This document shows, in pieces, positions 7,760-16,440 of a stretch of DNA of 64,000 bases. The notes under the pieces were generated by a model. It had not been told where the DNA came from, ran no database searches, and was given only the letters and a program-made list of their open reading frames with translations. How positions within the stretch are numbered: the stretch's first letter is position 1; every line of letters begins with the position of its first letter. Position numbers and translations under genes: made by a program. The DNA is from Spectribacter hydrogenoxidans (GTDB taxonomy: Bacteria; Pseudomonadota; Gammaproteobacteria; Nevskiales; Salinisphaeraceae), in the NCBI RefSeq assembly GCF_031846275.1, contig NZ_JAVRIB010000004.1, forward strand, positions 1 to 64,000. Reading direction: 5' to 3'.

Positions 7760-8368
7760 ATGACCGATTCCGCAGACACATCCCGAGGCCGGTTGTTCGT
7801 CATCTCGGCCCCCTCCGGCGCGGGCAAGACCAGCCTGACCCATGCCGTGATCGAGCGCCTGGCCGGGCATGGCCGTCAGGTCTGCTTTTCGGTGTCGTAC
7901 ACCACCCGGGCGCCGCGGGCCGGGGAAACCGATGGGGTGGATTACCATTTCATCGACGAAGCCCGCTTCGTGGCCATGATCGAGGCCGGAGCGTTCCTCG
8001 AGCACGCCCGCGTATTCGACCGGCGCTACGGCACCGGCCGGGCTGAAACCGAGCGCCGGCTGGAAGCCGGCCTCGACGTGGTGCTGGATATCGACTGGCA
8101 GGGCGCGCGGCAGGTGCGGGCGGCCAGTCCGGATGTCACCACCATCTTCATCAAGCCGCCGTCTCGGGACGAACTGGAACGGCGGCTGCGCAACCGGGCG
8201 CTGGATGACGAGGCCACGATTGCCCGCCGCATGGCCGAGGCCGACGAGGAACTGGCCCACGCCCATGAATACGACCACCACGTGACCAACGATGACTTCG
8301 ACGCCGCGGTCGAGGAACTGACCGGCGTCTTCCTTTCGGTGCTGGCATCACGCGGCGGTATTGCTTAA
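7760..8368 (+). CDS. gmk: Guanylate kinase
   Basis: It phosphorylates GMP or dGMP to the diphosphate using ATP in the cytoplasm. The P-loop SAPSGAGKT spans residues 16-24. The GMP-binding segment follows, with SYTTRAPRAGETDGVDYHF (about 42-60) and the Arg-rich lid near 130-145. At 202 residues it has normal length. The ATG follows the yicC stop immediately and no Shine-Dalgarno is obvious, so translation was presumably coupled to yicC; the island insertion may have changed its expression. It leads the gmk-rpoZ-spoT housekeeping block. Confidence 0.97.
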   Translation: MTDSADTSRGRLFVISAPSGAGKTSLTHAVIERLAGHGRQVCFSVSYTTRAPRAGETDGVDYHFIDEARFVAMIEAGAFLEHARVFDRRYGTGRAETERRLEAGLDVVLDIDWQGARQVRAASPDVTTIFIKPPSRDELERRLRNRALDDEATIARRMAEADEELAHAHEYDHHVTNDDFDAAVEELTGVFLSVLASRGGIA

Positions 8369-8403
8369 ACTACTGGGTTCACCATAACGAGCATCGAGCA
8401 TCC

Positions 8404-8730
8404 ATGGCGCGAGTCACCGTAGAAGATTGCATGGCCCAACTGGGCAACCAGTTCGACCTGACCCTGGTCGCCTCCAAGCGCGCGCGACAGCTGGCGCGCG
8501 GGGCGAATGCCCAGGTCGGCTGGGAAGATGACAAGAGCACCGTCGTGGCGCTGCGCGAAATCGCCGAAGGCCTGGTGGGCCGGAGCATTCTCGAAGAGGT
8601 TGATCTGCCGCCGGTGCCCACCAGCCAGGACGGCCCGCCGGCGCCGCCTGCCGAGGAGCTGGCTGAAGAGGACGAGGATCTCAAGCCCGCGGCCAAGGTG
8701 AAGCCGGCCGAGGACGACAGCGAAGCCTGA
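8404..8730 (+). CDS. rpoZ: RNA polymerase omega subunit
   Basis: This small subunit (108 residues) helps assemble RNA polymerase around beta' and forms part of a ppGpp site. The N-terminal MARVTVEDCM and the NQFDLTLVASKRARQLARG segment (16-34) are the omega signature. The C-terminus is a long acidic tail rich in Glu, Asp and Pro, longer than in E. coli (91 residues). It lies 35 bp after gmk and before spoT, the usual gammaproteobacterial order. Confidence 0.96.
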   Translation: MARVTVEDCMAQLGNQFDLTLVASKRARQLARGANAQVGWEDDKSTVVALREIAEGLVGRSILEEVDLPPVPTSQDGPPAPPAEELAEEDEDLKPAAKVKPAEDDSEA

Positions 8731-8767
8731 ATCCGGGCGGCCTGCGCCGCACAAGCCGGAATAACCG

Positions 8768-8796
8768 ACGCCGTGCCCATGCACGGCGTTGTTGTA
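8768..8796 (+). terminator. Hairpin between rpoZ and spoT
   Basis: A perfect 9-bp stem, ACGCCGTGC / GCACGGCGT, with loop CCAT is followed by TGTTGTAT. The tail is only moderately U-rich, so it may be a weak or partial terminator that lowers spoT expression relative to rpoZ. Confidence 0.55.
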
Positions 8797-8893
8797 TCCG
8801 CGCCGTGTCCGGTGGCCTGCTGACATGCCGGGCACTTTGGCAGTAGTCTGGTGTCTTCGGGCAGGGACAGCCCCCGCGGGCCCAAATCGGACC

Positions 8894-11065
8894 ATGGTGA
8901 TATCGACCGGCATTCATCGCATCAGCACGGCGCTGCACACGTCGCGTGTGTCGCGTGAGTATGGTATCGATACGCTGATCGAGTTGCTGCGCACCTACAT
9001 GACGCCGGAACAGATCGGCATGGTGCGACGCGCCCATGCCTACGGCGAACAGCAGCACCGGGGCCAGTTCCGCAAGTCCGGCGAACCCTATATCTACCAT
9101 CCACTGGCGGTCGCGCGCATCCTCGCGGAAATGCGCATGGACGCCACCACGCTGTCGGCGGCGCTGCTGCATGACGTGATCGAGGACACCGATACCGCGC
9201 GCGAGCAGATCGCCCGCTCCTTCGGCGAGGAGGTGGCGTTGCTGGTGGACGGCGTCAGCAAGCTGGACAAGGCCCAGTTCCGCTCCCGTGCCGAGGCCCA
9301 GGCCGAGAACTTCCGCAAGCTGATCCTGGCGATGACCCGCGACCTGCGGGTGATCCTGGTCAAGCTGGCCGACCGGCTCCACAACATGCGCACGCTGGGC
9401 TCGATGAAGCCGGTGCAGCGCCGGCGCGTGGCCACCGAAACGCTGGACATCTACGCCCCCATCGCGCGGCGGCTGGGCATCAATTCTCTGCGCCAGGAAC
9501 TCGAGGAGCTGGGGTTCGAGGCCCTCCACCCGAAGCGTTACGAGGTGCTCAAGCGCGCCTCGGCGTCGATCGTGGGCGATCGCAAGAGCCTGGTACGGGA
9601 AATCGAGGAAACCCTGGCCAGCGCGCTGGCCCGCGAAGGCATCGAGGCCAACGTCATCGGCCGGCGCAAGAACCTGTACAGCATTTACCGCAAGATGCGC
9701 GAGAAGCACCGGCGCTTTCTCGACGTGGTGGATCTCTACGGGTTTCGCGTGATCGTCGACGAGGTCGATGCCTGCTATCGCTCGCTGGGGATCGTGCACC
9801 ACTGTTACCGGCCGATCACCGAACAGTTCAACGACTTCATCGCCAACCCCAAGGTCAATGGCTACCAGTCCCTGCATACCACCCTGATGGCCCGGGGCGG
9901 GGTCAAGTTCGAGGTGCAGATCCGCACCCGCGAGATGCACCACATCGCGGAAAGCGGTATCGCCGCGCACTGGCAGTACAAGCTGGGCAAGGACGGCCCG
10001 GCTCGCATGACCGCCATGGATGCCGACGCCAGCGAATGGCTGGGTACCCTGCTGGAGTATCACGCCGGAGATCCGGATTCGGCGCTGTTCCTGGATAACC
10101 TGCGGGTGGATCTGGTGCCGGACGAGGTCTACGTGTTCACCCCGAAGGGCGAGATCATCCGGCTGCCTAAGGGCGGCACCTGCGTGGATTTTGCCTACGC
10201 GGTACATACCGAACTGGGTGATCACTGCGTGGCTGCACGAGTTGACGGTCAGCTGGCGCCGCTCAACAGTCAGCTGGAATCTGGGCAGGTGGTGCACGTA
10301 ATCACCGCCAAGCATGCACGGCCCAACGCCGCCTGGCTGCATTTCCTGCGTACCGCCAAGGCTCGCAGCGGCGTTCGCAACCATCTCAAGAACCAGCGGG
10401 AGGACAAGGCCGCGCGGCTGGGGCAGCGTCTGCTGGACAAGTCGCTGCGTGAACTCGGTTTGTCGCTGCGGCGGCTCAGCCGGGACGATCGCGAACACGG
10501 CCTGGCGGAGATGGAGGAGCCGGACATGGAATCGCTGTATTCCAGCATCGGCCTGGGGGAGCGGCTCGCCCCGCTGGTGGCTCGCCACTTCCTGCCGCCC
10601 AGCGCGGCCCAGCGCGAACGGCGTCGCAGCGAGCCGCTGGCGGTGCAGGGCACGGAAGGGCTGGTGGTGGAGTTCGGCAAGTGCTGTCATCCGGTGCCGG
10701 GGGATGCCATCCACGGCCTGGTCAGCGTGGGCCGGGGTCTGGTCGTGCACCGTTTCGGCTGCAAGTTCAGCGCCAAGAAGGTCCGCCCCTCGGACCGGGT
10801 GGAGCTGACCTGGTCGGGGTCGGTGACCGGCGAATATCCGGTGGAACTGCGGATTCAGGCCCGCAATGAACGCGGCGTGCTGGCCAAGCTCACCTCCAAG
10901 CTGGCGGATGCCGGTTGCAACATCGAAAGCGTGCAGTCGCCCGAACGCAGCGGTTCGATTTCCAGCATCCGTTTCCTGGTGGCGGTGACCGACCGGGGCC
11001 AGCTTGCCCGCCTGATCCGCCGGCTGCGCCGCCTGTCGGTGGTCGAGCGCGTCGCCCGCGCGTGA
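8894..11065 (+). CDS. spoT: Bifunctional (p)ppGpp synthetase/hydrolase SpoT
   Basis: It makes and degrades the stringent-response alarmone (p)ppGpp. The 723 residues hold an N-terminal HD hydrolase domain (His 55, H93-D94 in LLHDVIEDT), so hydrolysis should be active. The synthetase domain follows, with RRKNLYSIYRKM and LYGFRVIVDEVDACYRSLG around 255-300. A TGS domain starts near 400 (VYVFTPKGEIIRLPKGGT), and an ACT domain ends the protein (from about 650). The ATG at 8894 was chosen because homology to the SpoT N-terminus begins there. It overlaps the next gene by GTGA. The rpoZ-spoT order argues for SpoT rather than RelA. Confidence 0.95.
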   Translation: MVISTGIHRISTALHTSRVSREYGIDTLIELLRTYMTPEQIGMVRRAHAYGEQQHRGQFRKSGEPYIYHPLAVARILAEMRMDATTLSAALLHDVIEDTDTAREQIARSFGEEVALLVDGVSKLDKAQFRSRAEAQAENFRKLILAMTRDLRVILVKLADRLHNMRTLGSMKPVQRRRVATETLDIYAPIARRLGINSLRQELEELGFEALHPKRYEVLKRASASIVGDRKSLVREIEETLASALAREGIEANVIGRRKNLYSIYRKMREKHRRFLDVVDLYGFRVIVDEVDACYRSLGIVHHCYRPITEQFNDFIANPKVNGYQSLHTTLMARGGVKFEVQIRTREMHHIAESGIAAHWQYKLGKDGPARMTAMDADASEWLGTLLEYHAGDPDSALFLDNLRVDLVPDEVYVFTPKGEIIRLPKGGTCVDFAYAVHTELGDHCVAARVDGQLAPLNSQLESGQVVHVITAKHARPNAAWLHFLRTAKARSGVRNHLKNQREDKAARLGQRLLDKSLRELGLSLRRLSRDDREHGLAEMEEPDMESLYSSIGLGERLAPLVARHFLPPSAAQRERRRSEPLAVQGTEGLVVEFGKCCHPVPGDAIHGLVSVGRGLVVHRFGCKFSAKKVRPSDRVELTWSGSVTGEYPVELRIQARNERGVLAKLTSKLADAGCNIESVQSPERSGSISSIRFLVAVTDRGQLARLIRRLRRLSVVERVARA

Positions 11066-11994
11066 GGGCGCTGGCCGCCGCGTTGCTGGCGCTGATGCCC
11101 ATGGCCGATGCCGCTGCCGCGGAACCCGCCACTCTGGCCGGCCATGTCGAGTTTCTGGCGACGCTGGACCCGCCGCGCAATTTCGATCATCCCGGCAGTC
11201 TCGACCGGGCGGCGGCCTACATCGAGGAACAACTCGAGCGGGCCGGTTGGACCACCCGCGAACAGCCATTCGAGGTGCGTGGCAACACCTACCGCAACAT
11301 CGTCGCTCGGCGCGGACCGGCCGATGCGCCCCGGGTGATCGTGGGGGCGCATTACGACGTCCACGGCGATCTGCCCGGCGCCGACGACAACGCCAGCGGC
11401 GTGGCGGTGCTGATCGAACTGGCGCGGATGCTGGCCGATTACGAGCCGGCCGTGGGTCTGGAACTGGTGGCCTTCACGCTGGAAGAGCAGCCCGCCTTCT
11501 CGCTGGGTGCGATGGGCAGCGCCCACCATGCCGATCAACTGGTGGCCGCGGGCGTCGAGGTGCGCGCCATGCTGGCCCTGGAGATGCTCGGGTACTTCCG
11601 CGATCTGCCCGGCACCCAGCGCTTTCCGGTACCGGTGCTGGGGTGGTGGTATCCCACCACCGGCAATTTCGTCGGCCTGATCGGGCGCTGGCGCGACCGG
11701 CCATTGATGCAGCAGGTGCAGGCCGGCATGCGGGCGGGCGGCGATGTCCCGGTGCATTATCTGGCTAGTCCCCTCGATTTTCCGGGGCTGGACAACTCCG
11801 ACCACCGCAACTACTGGCCGCACGGCTGGCCGGCAGCGATGGTCACCGACACCGCCTATTATCGGAACCCCAACTACCACACCCGCTTCGACATTCCGGG
11901 CACGCTCGACTACCAGCGCATGGCCGCGCTGGTGCCGGCCCTGGCCGCGGCGGTACGTTCACTCACCCAGACAGAGGATGCCTCGCCACCATGA
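11062..11994 (+). CDS. Secreted M28-family zinc metallopeptidase
   Basis: This is a putative exported aminopeptidase-like enzyme of 310 residues. A signal peptide (about 1-20, ending ADAAAA) precedes an M28 domain. Metal ligands are visible: H97 and D99 in GAHYDVHG, Asp 108/109 in GADDNASG, and E141-E142 with a later His in DNSDHRNYW. The GTG start overlaps the spoT stop codon. M28 peptidases usually remove N-terminal amino acids from peptides outside the cytoplasm; the substrate is unknown. Its position between spoT and ridA interrupts the common gene order, which suggests a lineage-specific insertion. It overlaps ridA by ATGA. Confidence 0.85.
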   Translation: MRALAAALLALMPMADAAAAEPATLAGHVEFLATLDPPRNFDHPGSLDRAAAYIEEQLERAGWTTREQPFEVRGNTYRNIVARRGPADAPRVIVGAHYDVHGDLPGADDNASGVAVLIELARMLADYEPAVGLELVAFTLEEQPAFSLGAMGSAHHADQLVAAGVEVRAMLALEMLGYFRDLPGTQRFPVPVLGWWYPTTGNFVGLIGRWRDRPLMQQVQAGMRAGGDVPVHYLASPLDFPGLDNSDHRNYWPHGWPAAMVTDTAYYRNPNYHTRFDIPGTLDYQRMAALVPALAAAVRSLTQTEDASPP

Positions 11995-12377
11995 CCCGCC
12001 AAGTGATTCAGACCGACCGCGCGCCCCAGGCCATCGGCGCCTATTCCCAGGGCGTGCGCGCCGGCAACACGCTGTACGTGTCCGGCCAGATCCCGCTCGA
12101 CCCCGACACCCAGGCGCTAGTCGAGGATGACATGCCCGGGCAGATCCGCCGGGTATTCGCCAACATCGCCGCGGTGGCCGAGGCCGGCGGCGCCACCCTG
12201 GCGGACGTGGTCAAGCTGCATATCTATCTGGTGGACATGGGTGACTTCGGCGCAGTCAACGAGGTGATGGCGGAGACCTTTGCCGAGCCCTTCCCGGCCC
12301 GGGCCGCGGTCGGGGTGGGGTCGCTGCCCAAGGGGGCCCGGGTGGAGGCCGACGCCATTCTGGTAGTGGCCGACTGA
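11991..12377 (+). CDS. ridA: RidA family reactive-intermediate deaminase
   Basis: It hydrolyses reactive enamine/imine intermediates released by PLP enzymes such as threonine dehydratase, protecting other PLP enzymes in the cytoplasm. The 128-residue protein has the full RidA pattern: APQAIGAYSQGV (11-22), YVSGQIPLDP (29-38) and the catalytic Arg in PARAAVGVGSLPKGARVEAD. The start ATG overlaps the upstream stop codon. It is followed after 1 bp by recG, as in many gammaproteobacteria. Confidence 0.95.
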   Translation: MTRQVIQTDRAPQAIGAYSQGVRAGNTLYVSGQIPLDPDTQALVEDDMPGQIRRVFANIAAVAEAGGATLADVVKLHIYLVDMGDFGAVNEVMAETFAEPFPARAAVGVGSLPKGARVEADAILVVAD

Positions 12378-12378
12378 C

Positions 12379-14454
12379 GTGCCAGTCGCCGCCAGCGATC
12401 CGGTCACCGCGCTGCCCGGCGTCGGTTCCGGACTGGCGGCGAAGCTGTCGCAGCTCGGCGTCGAGCGGGTGGTGGACCTGCTGTTGCATGCCCCGTTGCG
12501 CTACGAGGACCGCACCCGGGTGGTGGCGCTGGCGGCGCTTCGGCCCGGCGCCTCTTCGCTGGCGGTGGGTTGTGTGGAACATGCGGAAATCCGCCATGGC
12601 CGCCGCCGCAGCCTCAATGTGGTGCTGGCCGACGGAGCGCATCGGGTGCGCCTGCGCTTCTTTCATTTCGGGGCCGGTCAGACCAACCGTCTGGTGCCCG
12701 GTGTCTGGCTGCAGGTGTTCGGCGAAGTCCGGGCGGCGCCGGGCGGTCTGGAAATGGTGCATCCGGAAACCCGGGTGCTGTCGGGTCCCGCTGACGGACA
12801 GGCGCCGACCGATCGCCTGACGCCGGTGTATCCCACCACCGCTGGGTTGACCCAGGCTCGCCTGCGGGGGCTGATCGAGCCATTGCTGGAGCGGCTGGAC
12901 GAATCGGGTTTTCTGCCCGAGTCGCTGCCGGATGAAATCCGCGCGGATCAGCAGCTGCCGCCCCTGGGCGAAGCGCTGCGAGTTCTGCATCGCCCGCCGG
13001 CGGACGCCGACCTCGCCGCAGTGCTGGAAGGTCGGCATCCGGCCGTGCGGCGGCTGGCGTTCGAGGAAATGGTGGCGCACCAGGCCGGTCTGCGGGAACG
13101 GCGGCGCCGCATTCGCCAGCGCCAGGCGCCGCGGCTGGTGTCCTCGGGCGGGCTGCTGCGGCAGTTCCTGCAGCAACTGGGCTTCGAGCCCACAGCGGCC
13201 CAGCGGCGGGTGCTGGACGACGTGCTGACCGATATCGCCGGCGGCGAGCCCATGCTGCGTCTGGTGCAGGGCGATGTGGGCTCGGGCAAGACCCTGATCG
13301 CCGCCGCTGCCGCCGTGGCGGCCGCCGAGGCCGGCTGGCAGACCGCGTTCATGGCCCCGACCGAACTGCTGGCCGAGCAGCATGCCGCCACCCTTGCCGG
13401 GTGGCTGGACCCGCTGGGCCTGCCGGTGCGGTCAGTGATCGGCGGCCGCACCGAGGATGCCACCCGGGCCGCGCTGGCCGGCTCGGAACCGCTGGTGGCG
13501 GTGGGCACGCATGCTCTGTTCCAGTCCGGCCTGGGATTCGGCCGCCTGGGGCTGACCGTGGTGGATGAACAGCACCGCTTCGGCGTGCACCAGCGGCTGG
13601 CTCTGCGCGATCAGGGTGAGGCCGGTGCGCTCACCCCGCATCAGCTGATCATGACCGCCACGCCGATTCCCCGCACCCTGGCCATGAGTGCCTATGCCGA
13701 TCTGGATACCTCGATCATCGATGAACTGCCGCCCGGCCGCACCCCGGTGACCACGGCCGCGGTGCCCGCCACCCGGCGCGACGCCGTCGTGGATCGCATC
13801 GCCGCCGCCTGCGCGGGCGGGCGCCAGGCCTACTGGGTATGCACGCTGATCGAGGAAACCGAACAGGTACAGGCCCGGGCGGCCGAAGCCACCGCCGAGG
13901 AGCTCACCCAGGCGTTGCCGGACTGCCGGGTGGGGCTGGCCCACGGCCGGATGAAATCCGCCGACAAGGAAACCGTAATGCGGGCTTTCGCGGCCGGCAA
14001 CCTCGACCTGCTGGTGGCCACCACGGTGATCGAGGTGGGGGTGGACGTGCCCAATGCCTCGCTGATGGTGATCGAGAACGCCGAGCGGCTGGGCCTGGCT
14101 CAGCTGCATCAGTTGCGCGGGCGGGTGGGCCGCGGGCGTACGGAAAGTCATTGCGTGCTGCTGTATCAGCCGCCGTTGGGTGAGCTGGCCCGCCGGCGGC
14201 TGTCGGCCCTGCGGGCCACCACCGACGGATTCGTGATCGCCCGCGAGGACCTGGCCCTGCGCGGCCCCGGCGAGGTGCTGGGCACGCGTCAGACCGGCGC
14301 GGTGAATTTCCGCATGGCCGACGTCATGCGCGATGCCGATCTGGCCCCGGCCGCCCAGGCTGCGGCGGACCGATTGCTGGCGGCACATCCGCGGTTGGTG
14401 GCGCTATTGGCCGAACGCTGGCTTGACGGGGGCAGCGAGTACGCGTCGGTGTAG
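12379..14454 (+). CDS. recG: ATP-dependent DNA helicase RecG
   Basis: It remodels stalled replication forks and branch-migrates Holliday junctions. The 691-residue protein has an N-terminal wedge/OB domain (about 1-190), then Walker A GDVGSGKT near 298-305, the DEQH box near 395 (VVDEQHRFGVHQR), TATPIPRTLAMS, and the C-terminal helicase domain with QLRGRVGRG. The TRG motif region before the C-terminus appears present. The start is GTG directly after the ridA stop codon. Length is normal for the family. Confidence 0.96.
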   Translation: MPVAASDPVTALPGVGSGLAAKLSQLGVERVVDLLLHAPLRYEDRTRVVALAALRPGASSLAVGCVEHAEIRHGRRRSLNVVLADGAHRVRLRFFHFGAGQTNRLVPGVWLQVFGEVRAAPGGLEMVHPETRVLSGPADGQAPTDRLTPVYPTTAGLTQARLRGLIEPLLERLDESGFLPESLPDEIRADQQLPPLGEALRVLHRPPADADLAAVLEGRHPAVRRLAFEEMVAHQAGLRERRRRIRQRQAPRLVSSGGLLRQFLQQLGFEPTAAQRRVLDDVLTDIAGGEPMLRLVQGDVGSGKTLIAAAAAVAAAEAGWQTAFMAPTELLAEQHAATLAGWLDPLGLPVRSVIGGRTEDATRAALAGSEPLVAVGTHALFQSGLGFGRLGLTVVDEQHRFGVHQRLALRDQGEAGALTPHQLIMTATPIPRTLAMSAYADLDTSIIDELPPGRTPVTTAAVPATRRDAVVDRIAAACAGGRQAYWVCTLIEETEQVQARAAEATAEELTQALPDCRVGLAHGRMKSADKETVMRAFAAGNLDLLVATTVIEVGVDVPNASLMVIENAERLGLAQLHQLRGRVGRGRTESHCVLLYQPPLGELARRRLSALRATTDGFVIAREDLALRGPGEVLGTRQTGAVNFRMADVMRDADLAPAAQAAADRLLAAHPRLVALLAERWLDGGSEYASV

Positions 14455-14508
14455 GAGGCGCGCGACCGCAGGTGCCTTAGCCCGGCCGGGGTATGAACCA
14501 GAGGGGAC

Positions 14509-15585
14509 TTATAACCAGCCTCGGCGCCGGAACAGGATCAGCATGCCCACCGCCAGTGTGAGCATGCCGCCCAGCAGGACGGGGTAGGCGTATGGCAGGG
14601 ACAGTTCCGGCATGTTGCCCGGCAGATCGGTGTCGAAATTCATACCGTAGAGGCCGGCCACGAACGACAGCGGTATGAAGATGGTGGAGATCACCGTGAG
14701 CACCTTCATGGTGTCGTTGAGCCGGGCCGACGACAGCGACAGATGCGTGTCCAGCAGGCTGCTGCAGGCATCCCGGTAGCCGTCGAGCAAGTCGTTGACG
14801 CGGCGTGCATGGTCCTCGGCGTCGCGGTAGTACGGCAGGTTATCCGCGACCAGCAGCGGGTGTTCGCTGCGAACCAGCTCCCCGAGCATGGCCGCCTGGT
14901 GCCAAAGCACCTTGCGCAGGCCGATCAGATCGCTCTTGATGTGATGAATGTGGCTGACCGGGTTCTGGCGCGGGCGAGTGAAGATGTCCTCCTCCAGCGC
15001 GTCGAGTTCGTCGGCATAGGTTTCGAGCAATGGGAAGTCGAAATCCACGATCAGATCGATCAGCGCATACAACAGGTAATCAGCCCCGGCGTGGCGGATG
15101 CGCCCCTTGCCGGATTGAATGCGCTGGCGGATCGGAGCGGTGATGTCGTCGCTGCCGGCGTGAAAGCTCAGCACCAGCTGCGGGGAGGCGAACACGCTGA
15201 CCTGCTCGAAGCGCAGGTTACCGGCATCGCGTCGGGGCAGCGCCAGGGTCACGAACAGACAGTCGTCGAATATCTCCAGCTTGGGTCGCTGGCCGAGGTT
15301 CTGCACGTCCTCGACTGCCAGCGGATGCAGGCCAAAGGAATCCCGCAGGCGGGCCAGGACCGAGGGCGGGACGTCGCCCTGGAAATGCAGCCAGTCCAGC
15401 CGTGTCGAGGCGGTGATGTCCGGACACTGGTCGAAGTTCTGGTAATCCGCCTCGGTCGCGCCCGCCGGGTCGTACGACATATGCCGGATCACCAACGGAT
15501 GCTGGCGGGGGGCCTCGCTGTCGTGGGCCAGGGCGCCGGGGCGGGTACCGGGACGAAGATTATCGGGCAGCAGATAACGCAGCAT
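14509..15585 (-). CDS. corA: CorA-family magnesium/divalent cation transporter
   Basis: This is an inner-membrane pentameric channel for Mg2+ (Co2+/Ni2+ in some members). The 358-residue protein has a large cytoplasmic funnel with long helices and two C-terminal membrane segments. The first ends with the signature GMN at 314-316 (YGMNF) and the second spans roughly 332-351, followed by RRRGWL. It is convergent with recG, with about 50 bp between. A cluster of possible starts exists at the N-terminus; the first ATG was used, though Met 36 would also fit. Confidence 0.93.
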   Translation of the reverse strand: MLRYLLPDNLRPGTRPGALAHDSEAPRQHPLVIRHMSYDPAGATEADYQNFDQCPDITASTRLDWLHFQGDVPPSVLARLRDSFGLHPLAVEDVQNLGQRPKLEIFDDCLFVTLALPRRDAGNLRFEQVSVFASPQLVLSFHAGSDDITAPIRQRIQSGKGRIRHAGADYLLYALIDLIVDFDFPLLETYADELDALEEDIFTRPRQNPVSHIHHIKSDLIGLRKVLWHQAAMLGELVRSEHPLLVADNLPYYRDAEDHARRVNDLLDGYRDACSSLLDTHLSLSSARLNDTMKVLTVISTIFIPLSFVAGLYGMNFDTDLPGNMPELSLPYAYPVLLGGMLTLAVGMLILFRRRGWL

Positions 15586-15645
15586 GGCGACTCCGAACGA
15601 ACGCGCTGAAACTCGCGCAAGCCTATCGCCGTGCGGGGCAGTCGG

Positions 15646-16365
15646 CTACTGCCGGCCTCCTGGCGCTGGTGCCCGGGCCGGCGCCCAGACCTCCACCCGG
15701 TCGGCGCCGGCCGCGATCAGTGTGCGGGCCAGCTCGGCCACGGTATGACCGGTGGTGATCACGTCGTCGACCACCGCGATGCGGTAGCCCGCCACCGGGG
15801 CCGCGACCCGGAAGGCCCCGCGAACGTTGGCGGCGCGCTCGCGGGCGGGCAGATCCGCCTGATGGCCGGTTTCGCGGCGGCGCATGGCCAGATCAGGTCG
15901 CACCGGTACACCGAGATGGCGTCGCAGCCCGGCCGCAATCTCCGCCGCCTGGTTGAAGCCGCGTTCGCGCCGGCGACGCGGGTGCAGTGGCACCGGCACC
16001 AGCATGTCCGCATCGGTCCCGGCCGCCGCGAGGCGGTCGGCGAGCAGGGCCGCCAGCAGCGGTCCGTGACTGACCTGACGGCTGAATTTGAGGCGGGTGA
16101 TCAGCCAGTCCACCGGAGCTGCGTAGTCCAGGGCGGCGACGGCGGCGTCCTGGGGCGGCGGCGTCTGCAGGCAACGGGCGCAGCGGGTGGCGGTAGCTCC
16201 GGGCAGGGGCAGGGCGCAGGTGGCGCAGATGTCGCCGAGCCGGGGCAGGTCGTGATCGCAACCGGCGCACAGGTCCCGGTCCGGCTGGCCGGGTGCGCCG
16301 CACAGCAGGCAGTGCGGCGGGTACGCTATCGATTGTGCGGAGCGTAACCAGCTGTTTACCGTCAT
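15646..16365 (-). CDS. comF: ComF-family phosphoribosyltransferase-like protein
   Basis: The 239-residue protein has an N-terminal zinc-binding region with four CxxC pairs (CLLC, CAGC, CATC, CARC). A phosphoribosyltransferase domain follows, with the PRPP-binding motif IAVVDDVITTGHT near the C-terminus. It resembles ComF/GntX, which act in DNA uptake or late competence. It is divergent from bioB, the standard comF-bioB pairing in gammaproteobacteria. ATGs at 16365 and 16371 are both possible, and both lie inside the putative BirA operator, so biotin control might also touch comF. Confidence 0.9.
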   Translation of the reverse strand: MTVNSWLRSAQSIAYPPHCLLCGAPGQPDRDLCAGCDHDLPRLGDICATCALPLPGATATRCARCLQTPPPQDAAVAALDYAAPVDWLITRLKFSRQVSHGPLLAALLADRLAAAGTDADMLVPVPLHPRRRRERGFNQAAEIAAGLRRHLGVPVRPDLAMRRRETGHQADLPARERAANVRGAFRVAAPVAGYRIAVVDDVITTGHTVAELARTLIAAGADRVEVWAPARAPAPGGRQ

Positions 16366-16384
16366 CAGCATCTCAGGTTGACAG
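16352..16384. promoter_or_regulatory. Putative BirA (biotin repressor) operator
   Basis: CTGTTTACC and GGTTGACAG are separated by exactly 15 nt. The halves are inverted repeats (7 of 9 positions) and resemble the known BirA box TTGTAAACC-N15/16-GGTTTACAA (6/9 and 7/9 matches). The right half overlaps a consensus -35 hexamer TTGACA (16378-16383) pointing at bioB. The site lies between the divergent comF and bioB, as expected for biotin repression. Confidence 0.7.
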
Positions 16385-16440
16385 CTAACGGGCGATGGGC
16401 AATCGTCGCGTCTTCATCACGCCAACCCCAGACTGCCCGC

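Noticed and set aside
8681..11269. 862-codon open frame on the minus strand across spoT
   Set aside because: It is antisense to a clear SpoT with all domains. High-GC codon use keeps the opposite frame open, and the product has no recognisable motif.
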